Shown here piece by piece: positions 12,857 to 21,797 of a stretch of DNA of 64,000 nucleotides. The stretch covers positions 2,604,001 to 2,668,000 of the forward strand of contig NZ_CBDCBD010000003.1 in assembly GCF_965214215.1 (NCBI RefSeq). The letters run 5' to 3'. Made by a program: the position numbers and the translations under genes. The notes under the pieces are model-generated. The model was given only the letters and a program-made list of their open reading frames with translations, did not search any database and was not told the DNA's origin. Position 1 is the first letter of the stretch. Each line of letters starts with the position of its first letter. Origin of the DNA: Poriferisodalis sp965214215. Its GTDB lineage: Bacteria > Actinomycetota > Acidimicrobiia > Acidimicrobiales > Poriferisodalaceae.

Positions 12857-13786
12857 TCAGCCGGTGCGAGCGCGTCGTCCGCCCCGCCGCCGGGGCCGAT
12901 CGCCCGCCGCTCCGCCGGCGGCACCGTTCGCGCCCACGCTGGCGCGGTCGCGGTGTTCAGAGATCCACGCGGCACAGTTCTGGTCGTTGCCCGCCAAGAC
13001 GTCGCCCGCCATGACGGCTGCCTTCACGTCGGCGTGGAGTGGGTTCATGATGGCGGAGGTCAAGCCTGCGCCGATCGCCATCGCCAGGAACGTGCCGGTG
13101 ATCACGTTGCGGTTGGGCAGGCCAAAACTCACGTTCGAGGCGCCGCAGGTGGTGTTCACGTCGAGCTCGTCACGCAGTCGCCGCACAAGCTGGAAAACCT
13201 GTCGTCCGGCGGTCGCCATGGCTCCGATCGGCATCACGAGGGGATCCACCACCACGTCGTGACGGGGGATCCCGTATTCGGCCGCTGTGTTGACGATGCG
13301 TCGTGCCACCTCGAAGCGCACGTCGGGGTCTTCGCTGATGCCCGTCTCGTCGTTGGAGATCGCAACAACGGCGGCACCGGCACGGGCGACTAGGGGCAGC
13401 ACCCGTTCCATGACTTCGAGCTCGCCGGTGACGGAATTGATGAGCGGCTTGCCGACGTAGGCGTCGACGCCGGCCTCCAGCGCTTCGATCACCGAGGAGT
13501 CGATGCTGAGCGGGACGTCGGTGACCGACTGGACGAGCTTGATTGCCGTCGCGAGCATGGCCGGTTCGTCGGCGAGCGGCACGCCAGCATTCACATCGAG
13601 CATGTGCGCACCGGCGGCGACCTGGGCGAGCGCATCGGCCTCCACCCGGCTGAAATCGCCCGAGCGCATCTCCTCTGCGAGCATCTTGCGGCCAGTCGGA
13701 TTGATGCGCTCGCCGATCATGACGAACGGACGGTCGAAGCCGATGACGGCCTCGCGTGTGGCGGAGCTGATGACGGTGTCGGTCAC
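12857..13786 (-). CDS. Methyltetrahydrofolate:corrinoid methyltransferase
   Basis: A 309-residue pterin-binding TIM-barrel protein (MeTr/AcsE/MtgA type). Motifs are FVMIGERINPTGR at the N-terminus, AHMLDVNAG, PLSIDSS, GKPLINSVTGE, ISNDETG, and NTTCGASNVSFGLPNR with the Asn that holds the pterin. It would pass the methyl group from the methylated corrinoid protein to tetrahydrofolate, feeding methyl-THF into C1 metabolism. The GTG start at 13786 overlaps the preceding stop in GTGA. The C-terminal ~20 residues become Arg/Gly-rich because the gene ends just before the activator start. The open frame to 14065 upstream is a shadow of the DUF1638 gene. Confidence 0.9.
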   Translation of the reverse strand: MTDTVISSATREAVIGFDRPFVMIGERINPTGRKMLAEEMRSGDFSRVEADALAQVAAGAHMLDVNAGVPLADEPAMLATAIKLVQSVTDVPLSIDSSVIEALEAGVDAYVGKPLINSVTGELEVMERVLPLVARAGAAVVAISNDETGISEDPDVRFEVARRIVNTAAEYGIPRHDVVVDPLVMPIGAMATAGRQVFQLVRRLRDELDVNTTCGASNVSFGLPNRNVITGTFLAMAIGAGLTSAIMNPLHADVKAAVMAGDVLAGNDQNCAAWISEHRDRASVGANGAAGGAAGDRPRRRGGRRARTG

Positions 13787-14652
13787 GACGCGGTCTGCGC
13801 CATCGCACTGCCGCCGGCCGGCGCCGCCGACTGGCGAGCCGGCGGGTCGAGTCTCACCGAGGTGACTGCATCGGCCAGCTCGCCGTAGCCGGTGCGCACG
13901 ACCTCCAGCGGCAGACCCAGCCGCTCGGCCCCGGCTCGGGCACAGGCTTCCACCCGGGCGCGTTCGGCGTCGTCGCAGGTCTGGGTCAACAGCACGACAC
14001 GCCGGTAGTTGCCGAAGTACATCTCGGCCAGCTCGGGATGGTCGGCGATGCCGAGGCCGTTCCACACCAGCAGGTCGAAGTGACGGGCCAGATAGTCGGT
14101 CAGGTAGAACGTGGCTGGCTCGTCGTCGCTGAGCCGGGCGAAGTCGGCCGCCCCGGCGAAGAACTCATAACAGTGCGCGCCGGGTACGCGGGTCATGGCC
14201 GGACCGTTGCCTGCTGCGTGGGCCCGCTCGAATTCAGCGCACAAGGCGTCGATTGCGCCAGCGCTGCCGCAATCGCCGTAGCCGAGCAGGATCCGCTCGT
14301 AGGTGCGACCTTGCTGGGCGAGCCGGTCCAGCCGGGCGCGAACCTCACCCGCGATGTACGCCGGCCGATTGTGGAGCTTGGCGGGAAGGCACTCGACGTC
14401 GATGCCGCGGCCTTCGCTGTCGCTGTCGCTGGCGTCCTTCACCAGTGCCTTCAGCTCATTGGCCAAGGCGCCGCAGCCCAGCACCAGCACAGCGCGCGAC
14501 GGGCCAGCCGCGCCAAGGCTCGCATTCGGGCGGCTCACGGGCCGCGCCGACGCTTGGGCGCGCGCTGCCTCGGCAACCCGGCGGGCACGTGAGCCCCGGC
14601 GCCGGGGAGTGCTCGAGTCAACGCTCGATGCCGTTTCCGAGGTGGATGTCAT
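13783..14652 (-). CDS. DUF1638 domain protein
   Basis: A 289-residue protein. After a Ser/Arg-rich leader of about 50 residues the DUF1638 domain begins at AVLVLGCGALANELKALV, followed by DVECLPAKLHNRP, ILLGYGDCGSAGAID, PGAHCYEFFAG, TFYLTDYLARHFDLLVWNGLG and a C-terminal block with VVLLTQTCDD. Conserved Cys and His in these blocks suggest a cofactor or metal site. DUF1638 genes occur beside corrinoid methyltransferase genes, but no reaction is established to my knowledge. It is the second gene of this operon, 12 bp after the corrinoid gene and overlapping the methyl-THF methyltransferase by 4 bp, so a role in corrinoid or methyl-group handling is a reasonable inference. Confidence 0.85.
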   Translation of the reverse strand: MTSTSETASSVDSSTPRRRGSRARRVAEAARAQASARPVSRPNASLGAAGPSRAVLVLGCGALANELKALVKDASDSDSEGRGIDVECLPAKLHNRPAYIAGEVRARLDRLAQQGRTYERILLGYGDCGSAGAIDALCAEFERAHAAGNGPAMTRVPGAHCYEFFAGAADFARLSDDEPATFYLTDYLARHFDLLVWNGLGIADHPELAEMYFGNYRRVVLLTQTCDDAERARVEACARAGAERLGLPLEVVRTGYGELADAVTSVRLDPPARQSAAPAGGSAMAQTAS

Positions 14653-14664
14653 CTCACGCTCCTC

Positions 14665-15387
14665 TCACGCTGCGGCGGCACGCCGGGCCTTGATGAGGTC
14701 AGTTGCTGTCTCGGCCGCGACCGCAGCATCGCGGCAGTACGCGTCGGCACCGACGGCCTCGCCGAATTCCTGGTTCAGCGGGGCCCCGCCGACGATGACC
14801 AGATAGTCCTCCCGCAGGCCCTGTTCGATGAGCGTGTCCACGACAACCTTCATGTAGGGCATGGTGGTCGTCAGCAACGCCGACATGCCCAAGATGTCCG
14901 GCCGGTGCTCGGCTAGCGCACCGAGGAACTCGTCGACGTCGGTGTTGATCCCCAGATCCACGACCTCGAAGCCGGCGCCTTCGAGCATCATCCCCACCAG
15001 GTTCTTGCCGATGTCGTGGATGTCGCCTTTCACGGTGCCGATCACGATCTTGCCGATCGGTTCGGCCCCGGTTTCCGCCAGCAGGGGACGCAGAATCGCC
15101 ATGCCGGCTTTCATGGCATTGGCCGCCAGCAGCACTTCGGGAACGAACAGGATCCCGTCGCGAAAATCGATGCCGACAATGCGCATAGCTTCGACCAACG
15201 CCTCATTGAGGACCTTGTCGGCGCCCCAGCCGCGTCCGAGCAACAGCTCAGTGCCTTCGACGATCTCGGGTCCGAGCCCGTCGTAGAGATCGTCGTGCAT
15301 CTGGGCGATGAGGTCGTCATCGTCGAGGGCTGAGAGGTCGATCTCCTCTTCAGCATCGGCGCTGTCGACGGTTGCCGCATCGGCCAT
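14665..15387 (-). CDS. Corrinoid (B12-binding) protein of methyltransferase system
   Basis: A 240-residue MtbC/MtgC-like corrinoid protein. A four-helix cap (about 35-110) with WGADKVLNEALVEAMRIVG and LFVPEVLLAANAMKAGM precedes the Rossmann-like B12 domain, with the cobalamin signature GDIHDIGKNLVGMMLEGAGF (the His is the lower axial ligand), then MSALLTTTM and VGGAPLNQEF. It shuttles the methyl group between MttB and the methyl-THF methyltransferase. ATG 15387 was chosen because GAGGGGG lies about six bases upstream; the frame continues to 15450. First gene of the operon, so regulation is expected in the 350 bp before it. Confidence 0.9.
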   Translation of the reverse strand: MADAATVDSADAEEEIDLSALDDDDLIAQMHDDLYDGLGPEIVEGTELLLGRGWGADKVLNEALVEAMRIVGIDFRDGILFVPEVLLAANAMKAGMAILRPLLAETGAEPIGKIVIGTVKGDIHDIGKNLVGMMLEGAGFEVVDLGINTDVDEFLGALAEHRPDILGMSALLTTTMPYMKVVVDTLIEQGLREDYLVIVGGAPLNQEFGEAVGADAYCRDAAVAAETATDLIKARRAAAA

Positions 15388-15477
15388 GGGTTGCCCCCTC
15401 GCCATTGTCATGACGTTTGCCGGGCACCCCCGTCCCGGTCGGCTGTCCAAGATTCAGCGTCGCGTCCTGCGGCTGAG

Positions 15478-15569
15478 CCGTTCCACTCAGTTGTTTTGCT
15501 GAGTCAAATTGCCTAGTTGCTGTTCCGCATAGTGGAACTGTGCCGCAGAACGGTACAGCAGCACGGTAC
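15478..15569. promoter_or_regulatory. Cluster of palindromes upstream of the methyltransferase operon
   Basis: The gap 15388-15743 between the corrinoid gene and proS contains no gene but a cluster of dyad sites. The clearest is GTTCCGCATAGTGGAAC at 15522-15538, a 17-bp near-perfect palindrome. Weaker relatives are at 15540-15556 and 15553-15569 (each ending CGGTAC). ACTCAG and CTGAGT pair around an 8-base loop at 15485-15504. GTTCC/GGAAC dyads of this size resemble IclR-family operators, which is inference; no regulator gene lies in the window. The sites are 90-180 bases upstream of the operon's first ATG. Confidence 0.45.
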
Positions 15570-15743
15570 CACGGTCCTTGTGGGAACGCGAACATGCGAG
15601 GGCGCGAATTCGACGCAGAATGCGGTGGTCCGCCGCCAGGTAGCTGAGCCCGAGCGGGCAGCCGAACCTTGCCGTTGTCACACGAGTAGCTTCGCGCACT
15701 TGTTCGCTGCGCTCACGGGCCGCTCAAGCCACGGCTCCGTCTC

Positions 15744-17456
15744 TCAGTCGCGAAAGGCGTTGACCTCTGCGGCTGTCACGGCCGCCGCCTCGTTCACCGA
15801 GACCAGGCGTGTCTCGCGGGTCGAGCGCTGCATGAGTTCCACGTTGCCTTGCGCCAGGCTGCGAGCACCGACCGTGACCCGGTAGGGGACGCCCACGAGC
15901 TCCGCGTCGGCAAGCTTCACCCCCGGCCGCAGCGGCCGATCGTCGTACAGGCAGTCGACGCCGAGAGCTGCCAGCCCGCTCCGGAGCTCGTCGCCGGCTG
16001 CCGACTGCGCCTCATCTGAAGCATCCAGAACGGTGATCACCACTTCGAACGGAGCGACAGCGACAGGCCAGCACAAGCCTCGCTCGTCGTGATGGGTCTC
16101 GGCCACGGCTGCCATGGCTCGTCCGATGCCGATGCCGTAACTTCCCATGATCGGGGTCTGAGCGACACCGTGGTCATCGAGCACGGAAACCCCCATTGCC
16201 TCGCAGTATTTGCGGCCCAGCTTGAAGATGTGGCCTGCTTCGATGCACCGCACGATCTCCAGCGGGTTGCCGCAATCGACGCAGGCTTCGCCCGCAGCGA
16301 CCTCGCGCAGGTCGGCCCAGCGAGGGTCGACGAGGTCGCGTTCCACATCCACACCACGCAGGTGCCAGTCGTCGACATTGGCGCCGGTTGTCATAGATCG
16401 GCGGCCTCGTAAGGCCTCATCCGCGTAGATCGGCAGGTGGTCGATGCCGACTGCGCCGAGACTGCCCGGGTTGGCGCCGAGCTCTGCAAGTGTGTCGGTG
16501 GCAGTGGCGGGGCGCACGTCGATCGCGCCGCTGCAGTCGGCCAGTTTCTGCAGATTGAGCTGGTGATCGCCCCGCAGGACCACGAGCGTGAGTTGATCGT
16601 CGAGGACCATCACCATGGTCTTGATCTGCCGGTCGGCCGGCGCACCCCCCTCGAAGGAGGCCAGCGCCTCGATGGTGCGGATACCCGGCGTCGCGAAACG
16701 CTCAGGCACGCCGCCGGCGGGCGGGTCGTCGAGGGACAGCACTGCTGCGCGGGCGCGCTCGATGTTGGCTCGGTAACCGCAGTGGCTGCATCGAGCCACA
16801 TCGTCCTCGCCGGCAGGCGACGCCACCATGAACTCGACGCTGGCATCGCCGCCCATGGCGCCCGAGGAGGCCTGCACGGCCATGACCTCGAGGCCGAGTC
16901 GCTTGAAGACCTTGTGGTACGCCTCACGGTGCGCCTCGAATGAATCGTCGAGACCGGCTTCGTTCATGTCGAAGCTGTACGAGTCCTTCATCATGAACTC
17001 GCGCACGCGTAGCAGGCCGCTGCGCGGGCGCGGCTCGTCACGGAACTTCGTCTGGATCTGGTACCAGGTCTGAGGCAGTTCTCGATACGAGCTCATCTCC
17101 GCGGCAAGCGTCGCAAAGACCTCCTCGTGCGTCATTCCCAGCACGACGTCGGCGTCGTTGCGATCACGCAAGCGGAACATCTCCGATCCCATGACACCCC
17201 AGCGCCCGCTGCGGCGCCACAGATCGCCGGGGTGCATGGCAGGCAGCAGAAATTCCTGCGCACCGATGGCGTCCATCTCTGCGCGCACGATGTCGGCGAC
17301 CTTGTTGTGCACCCGCAGACCGAGCGGCAACAAGCTGTAGTGCCCCGAGTGCAGCTGGCGGATGAATCCGGCGCGCACGAGCAGTTGGTGGCTGGCTGCA
17401 GTGGCGTCCGCAGGTGCGTCGCGCAGCGTCGGGATGAACGAATCAGACCATCGCAT
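15744..17456 (-). CDS. proS: Prolyl-tRNA synthetase
   Basis: A 570-residue bacterial-type ProRS, class II. N-terminal ATG 17456 gives MRWSDSFIPTLRDAPADA, the standard family start; the frame continues uninterrupted to 17732 but without family similarity. Motif 2 region is FRDEPRPRSGLLRVREFMMKDSYSFD. The inserted YbaK-like editing domain spans about residues 235-390 (RQIKTMVMVLDDQLTLVVLRGDHQLN). Motif 3 is GSYGIGIGRAMAA, followed by the anticodon-binding domain from residue ~470. It charges tRNA-Pro and clears mischarged Ala-tRNA-Pro. It is transcribed away from the SNF2 gene; the 298-bp space between them should hold both promoters, but I could not assign boxes. Confidence 0.95.
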   Translation of the reverse strand: MRWSDSFIPTLRDAPADATAASHQLLVRAGFIRQLHSGHYSLLPLGLRVHNKVADIVRAEMDAIGAQEFLLPAMHPGDLWRRSGRWGVMGSEMFRLRDRNDADVVLGMTHEEVFATLAAEMSSYRELPQTWYQIQTKFRDEPRPRSGLLRVREFMMKDSYSFDMNEAGLDDSFEAHREAYHKVFKRLGLEVMAVQASSGAMGGDASVEFMVASPAGEDDVARCSHCGYRANIERARAAVLSLDDPPAGGVPERFATPGIRTIEALASFEGGAPADRQIKTMVMVLDDQLTLVVLRGDHQLNLQKLADCSGAIDVRPATATDTLAELGANPGSLGAVGIDHLPIYADEALRGRRSMTTGANVDDWHLRGVDVERDLVDPRWADLREVAAGEACVDCGNPLEIVRCIEAGHIFKLGRKYCEAMGVSVLDDHGVAQTPIMGSYGIGIGRAMAAVAETHHDERGLCWPVAVAPFEVVITVLDASDEAQSAAGDELRSGLAALGVDCLYDDRPLRPGVKLADAELVGVPYRVTVGARSLAQGNVELMQRSTRETRLVSVNEAAAVTAAEVNAFRD

Positions 17457-17754
17457 TCGACGCAGGGTAAGCGGGCAGCCGATCACATGGTGCGACCTGC
17501 CCCCGAGGCCGCTCCAGCGCGGTACCGGCACCTGCGTTGCGATGTGCTGCCACGCCAGTACCCTCAGCCGGCGTAACCGATGACTGCACACCGGCGACCG
17601 TGTCGTGGACGTGCAGGCTCGGCGGCGGACCGGGGTCACAGCGCCGCACTTGGTGGCTGTGTCCGCAGCGGGTCCTGCATCGACGGTTCGGGTCATGCCC
17701 CTCGCGCAGCCCGAGCGGGCGCCGCAGCGCACCTGCCGGCCCCCTCATGACTCG

Positions 17755-20700
17755 ATGAGCGACAACGACTTACCTTCTCCGGTTCGGCACCACGGCGCGC
17801 CAGCGCTTGAGGACCTCGCGCCTGCGCACGGTGTCTCCTCCAACGGTGACGTCAACAGATCTGCAGAGCCGTCCAACGGCCACGCGCGATCTGCGCTTGC
17901 GTCGATGCGCTGGTCCCAGATCGCCCGTCTCGTCTGGGCGGAGGCACAAGGCACAGCGGCCCAGGACGAGATCGCCACCCTCTCCTCGGATTCGCTGCGA
18001 TGGGAACGAGTCCTACTGGACTTGCTCGACCAGACCGAAGCCTCTGTGTCAGAAGCTCGCCGACTGCCGCGGCCAGTCCGGCGCCAGGTGGTGCGAGATT
18101 TTGAGACCGATTTGTCCGAACTCGCCGCGGCCTATGAACGCCTGACCGGCCTCGACCCGAGCGAGTCGCCGGAGGATCCGGCATCGGCTCCCGAGACCGC
18201 CGATGCCTCCGTCGCTGGGTCGGTTCGAGAACCCGCTGCACTGCAGCTGTCATGGCAGCCAGGACGGATCATTGCCTGGGCTGCAGGGGCTGGTGCCGAA
18301 CCCGACCCCACTGATCGAGTCATGGACCGCCTCGTAGCCACCGGCGCACCCGACAGCGTCTGGCGCCCTCACCCGAACATCAAGCTGCCCGGTGGCATGA
18401 GCGCGGAAGCGCTCGTGGCTGACGTCGGCGACGTCTTGGGATGGCTGGTCGGCCTCGATGGGCCTGTCGCAGGCCACCCGTCCGCATCGGGCGAGGCGGG
18501 CGAAACGGCCGATGCAGCCCCGACGTCTGCGGACATCGCTGCCGGTAACGGCGAGCCGATGGACGACGAGTCGTTGCACGGCAACGAGCAACTCGACAGC
18601 GCCGCGGGAGGCGCTAACGACGAGCGCCTGCTCGGCATCAGCGCGCTGTGGCTGCGAACTGCAGCGCGCACGGCGGTGGAGCTCGTGGCAGGGGGTCGTA
18701 CCGTGCCGCGCCTGCACCGCGTTCGCAAGCGTCGCAATCGCAAGCGGCCTGACACGGCGGAGTTCTCGGTCCAGTGGCAGCCGGCCTCACCTCCCGCCGA
18801 CCGGCTGGCTGGCCTCACTGAATGCCTGCCCGGTGCGGTGGCGGCACCCGAACCCAAAGCAGAATCTCGCACGACGGTGCAGTCTGCCCTGTCGGGAATG
18901 GTCGACGCCATCGTGACCAGCGCCGCGAAGCGGCTCGACGTGCCTGCCGCCTCGCCCGAGCCCCGGAGCCGGGCAGAAATGGCAGAGGCCTTCCTCGCGT
19001 ACCTCGACGGCACCCGTTTCGTCGGGTCGGCGACCCAGGGCTCGGATCTGGCTCGTCGCATCGAGCTGTGGGCGCGGCCGGTGACTACCGCCGCCCGTCA
19101 GTCGCTGGTGGTGCGGCTCGACGAGCCCGACGATGCCGGGGCCTGGCACATGGAGGTGCTCGCGCTCAACCCCGAAGGCGTGACCGAGCCCGTCGAGGTG
19201 GCGATGGTGAGCGGCGTGAGCTCGCATCGCACCGAGGTGCGTGATCAGCTCACTCGCCTCGAGCGACTGCTGCCGGTGCTGATGCGCCCCGGCGGCAAGC
19301 GGCGCGGCGAGGTGGTGCTGAGCCAAGACGAAGCATGGGAGCTGATGTCGGTCATTGGCCCGGCGCTGCAATCGGCGGGCTTCAAGGTCGAGGTGCCGAA
19401 CCTCTCCCGGGATCGCCCGGCCCCCTCGCTGCGGCTCACTGCGATCGAGGATGACGACAGTGCACTTGGCGCTCAGCAGCTCACCGCGGTGAGCTGGACA
19501 GCGGTCTTCGGCGATGTGGAGCTCACCGCGGAGGAGATCCAGGAGCTGGCTTCACAAGCCCGGCCGCTCGTGCGCGACCGGGGTCAGTGGATTGCGCTGG
19601 ATCACGCAGACCTCGCTGAAGCGGCCGCAGCACTTGCCGAACGCGAAGAGGTCACCAAGCTCACTGGTTCGCAGATGCTGCGCCAGGTGCTGGGGCTCGA
19701 GGGTCCATCGGTGCGCGGCGGCATCACCATCTCGGGCAGCGGTTGGGCGGCCGACCTACTCCGCTCTGCCTCGGACATCTCCGCTGCGCCGCGTTCGGCG
19801 CCAGCTGGTTTCGTCGGCGAGCTGCGCAACTACCAGGCCGACGCCGTGGCATGGCTGGAGTTCCTCGACGGAGCGGGACTCGGCGGCTGCCTCGCCTTGG
19901 ACATGGGCTTGGGGAAAACCCCCACGGTGCTCGCCCGCATCGTCGCAGATCGGCGCCAAGCCCCCGCCCTGGTGATCGCGCCGCCGGCCGTGGTGGGCAA
20001 TTGGGCGTCCGAGACGGCGCGTTTCACACCGGGACTGTCGGCCATCATCCACCACGGTCCTTCCCGGCGCGAACCCGCAGAGCTCGTGCGGGCACTGCGT
20101 GAGGGCACTGGTGCAGACGCCGACGGGCAGATCGACGTGGTGATCACCACCTATGGCACTGCCGTGCGCGACATCGAAGCACTGTCCGAGGTGACCTGGG
20201 ACCGGATCGTGGTCGACGAGGCGCAGGTCATTAAGAACCACACCAGTGAGACCGCCAAGCAGCTTCGCCGGCTGTCTGCCCGGATCCGGGTCGCACTGAC
20301 CGGCACCCCGATCGAGAACGGGCTCGGCGACCTGTGGGCGATCATGGACTTCTGCAATCCCGACCTGGTGGGCGCGCGCGCGCCGTTCATCGCGCAGCTG
20401 CAACGTCCCGGCGATGCACGCGGCGCCGCCGAATCGGCCCTTCATGCGCTCAACGGCGTGCTGGTGTTCCGCCGCACCAAGGCTGAGCCGCAGATTGCCG
20501 CCGAGCTGCCCGACCGCATCGACGAGATCGCGCACTGCGCCATGACGCCCGAGCAGATCGGCCTGTACCAGGCCGTGCTCGACCAGCTCATCGTGGACAC
20601 CGCACAGAGCGAGCAAGCGGGTGAGAGGCGCAAGGGCGCTGTCCTCGCAGCGATCACTGCCCTCAAGCAGATCTGCAATCACCCGCTCAACTACCGCCCC

Positions 20701-21339
20701 GACGACATCGACGACGAGATCGAAGGGCGAAGCGGCAAACTCGACCGGCTGCACGAGATCCTCGAGGCGGTGTTCGCGGCGGGGGAGCGGGCGCTGGTGT
20801 TCACGCACTTTGCCACCTGGGGTGAGCGACTGGCCACCCATCTCACCCGAGAGACCGGCTACCAGATCGACTGTTATCACGGCGGACTGGGCCGCTCTGC
20901 GCGTGATCGGATGGTGCACCGTTTCCAGACCGAGGATGGACCTGGGGCGATGGTGCTGTCGCTCAAGGCGGGAGGCACGGGTCTGAACCTGACTGCCGCG
21001 AGCCATGTAGTGCTCTACGACCGTTGGTGGAACCCTGCAGTCGAAGACCAGGCCCGTGACCGGGCTTGGCGCATCGGCCAGACACGCACCGTCATCTGCC
21101 ATCGCCTCGTCTGTCCGGGCACCGTCGACGAACGGGTGGAAGAAGTCGTGGCAGGCAAGCGGCGCATCGCGGACATGGTGCTGCCGAAGTCGAGCTCCAT
21201 CGGCGACCTCAACGCCGAGGAACTGCGGCACGCTCTGGGCATCGATTCTGATGCACTCCTTGCCGACGACTCCGAAGGAATCGACTCCGGCGCACCGGCG
21301 CCGGCGGGCCTGGCACTCGCCGGAGGGGGCGGATCATGA
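17755..21339 (+). CDS. SNF2-family DEAD-box-like helicase/ATPase
   Basis: A protein of about 1194 residues related to bacterial SNF2/RapA-type DNA translocases. The N-terminal ~650 residues are a poorly conserved accessory region of the type found in actinobacterial SNF2 proteins. The motor follows: Walker A DMGLGKT at residues 716-722, VIAPPAVVGNW (Ia), DEAQ at 821-824 (Walker B), LTGTPIENGLGDLW (III), and in the second lobe VFTHFATWGERL, YHGGLG, SLKAGGTGLNLT and DRAWRIGQTRTV (V-VI). These proteins remodel protein-DNA complexes with ATP. ATG 17755 (MSDNDLP) was chosen; the open frame starts at 17605 without an evident ribosome site, and a start near MRWSQIARL is also possible. A small gene is coupled at its 3' end. 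Confidence 0.9.
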   Translation: MSDNDLPSPVRHHGAPALEDLAPAHGVSSNGDVNRSAEPSNGHARSALASMRWSQIARLVWAEAQGTAAQDEIATLSSDSLRWERVLLDLLDQTEASVSEARRLPRPVRRQVVRDFETDLSELAAAYERLTGLDPSESPEDPASAPETADASVAGSVREPAALQLSWQPGRIIAWAAGAGAEPDPTDRVMDRLVATGAPDSVWRPHPNIKLPGGMSAEALVADVGDVLGWLVGLDGPVAGHPSASGEAGETADAAPTSADIAAGNGEPMDDESLHGNEQLDSAAGGANDERLLGISALWLRTAARTAVELVAGGRTVPRLHRVRKRRNRKRPDTAEFSVQWQPASPPADRLAGLTECLPGAVAAPEPKAESRTTVQSALSGMVDAIVTSAAKRLDVPAASPEPRSRAEMAEAFLAYLDGTRFVGSATQGSDLARRIELWARPVTTAARQSLVVRLDEPDDAGAWHMEVLALNPEGVTEPVEVAMVSGVSSHRTEVRDQLTRLERLLPVLMRPGGKRRGEVVLSQDEAWELMSVIGPALQSAGFKVEVPNLSRDRPAPSLRLTAIEDDDSALGAQQLTAVSWTAVFGDVELTAEEIQELASQARPLVRDRGQWIALDHADLAEAAAALAEREEVTKLTGSQMLRQVLGLEGPSVRGGITISGSGWAADLLRSASDISAAPRSAPAGFVGELRNYQADAVAWLEFLDGAGLGGCLALDMGLGKTPTVLARIVADRRQAPALVIAPPAVVGNWASETARFTPGLSAIIHHGPSRREPAELVRALREGTGADADGQIDVVITTYGTAVRDIEALSEVTWDRIVVDEAQVIKNHTSETAKQLRRLSARIRVALTGTPIENGLGDLWAIMDFCNPDLVGARAPFIAQLQRPGDARGAAESALHALNGVLVFRRTKAEPQIAAELPDRIDEIAHCAMTPEQIGLYQAVLDQLIVDTAQSEQAGERRKGAVLAAITALKQICNHPLNYRPDDIDDEIEGRSGKLDRLHEILEAVFAAGERALVFTHFATWGERLATHLTRETGYQIDCYHGGLGRSARDRMVHRFQTEDGPGAMVLSLKAGGTGLNLTAASHVVLYDRWWNPAVEDQARDRAWRIGQTRTVICHRLVCPGTVDERVEEVVAGKRRIADMVLPKSSSIGDLNAEELRHALGIDSDALLADDSEGIDSGAPAPAGLALAGGGGS

Positions 21340-21749
21340 GCAATCGGCGCCGGCGCAAGACCTCGCGCACTCGCCGCATCGACGGGGCCGAGGCCCAGCA
21401 GCGCCAGGCCGCTGAGGCGAGCGGAGCGTTCTGGCATGGCACGGCCGTCTCGGCGGCACCGTCGGAACATGCAGATGCCGTTGGGGGTTCAGCCGCGTCG
21501 GCGACGACCATCGCCAACGTCGTGCCGGCGACGCCGCCGGTCATCCTCACCGAGACCCGTCCGATCTCGGTCACGACAGATCCGACGTCGACCGTGCGCT
21601 CGCTGGGCAAGCCGCCACTCGCGGGTCGCGAGACGGTCGCGGAGCACTATTTCGAAGCTGTGTACCAGCGCGCCGTGGCCATGGCCGGGGCACTTGCTGC
21701 AGCCGGGGGCCTGCTCGGGGCCGACGGCGACAAGCCCGCGGAGTCCTGA
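21336..21749 (+). CDS. Small unknown protein coupled to the SNF2 gene
   Basis: Not recognised. A 137-residue protein whose ATG overlaps the SNF2 stop (ATGA), implying translational coupling and probably a shared function. The first 15 residues are strongly basic (MSNRRRRKTSRTRRIDG), the middle is low-complexity Ala/Thr/Pro, and the last 35 (RETVAEHYFEAVYQRAVAMAGALAAAGGLLG) form an amphipathic to hydrophobic helix. A basic head with a helical tail would suit a DNA- or partner-binding accessory to the helicase, but that is inference. It ends 48 bp before the convergent DsbA-like gene. Confidence 0.65.
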   Translation: MSNRRRRKTSRTRRIDGAEAQQRQAAEASGAFWHGTAVSAAPSEHADAVGGSAASATTIANVVPATPPVILTETRPISVTTDPTSTVRSLGKPPLAGRETVAEHYFEAVYQRAVAMAGALAAAGGLLGADGDKPAES

Positions 21750-21797
21750 CCGCACAAGCCAGGCTCGCAATACTTGCCCAGCGATGCGGGGCTCAGG

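Noticed and set aside
12847..12975. Longer N-terminus for the corrinoid activator
   Set aside because: It would overlap the preceding methyltransferase by 119 bp, and a good ribosome site precedes the later ATG at 12846.
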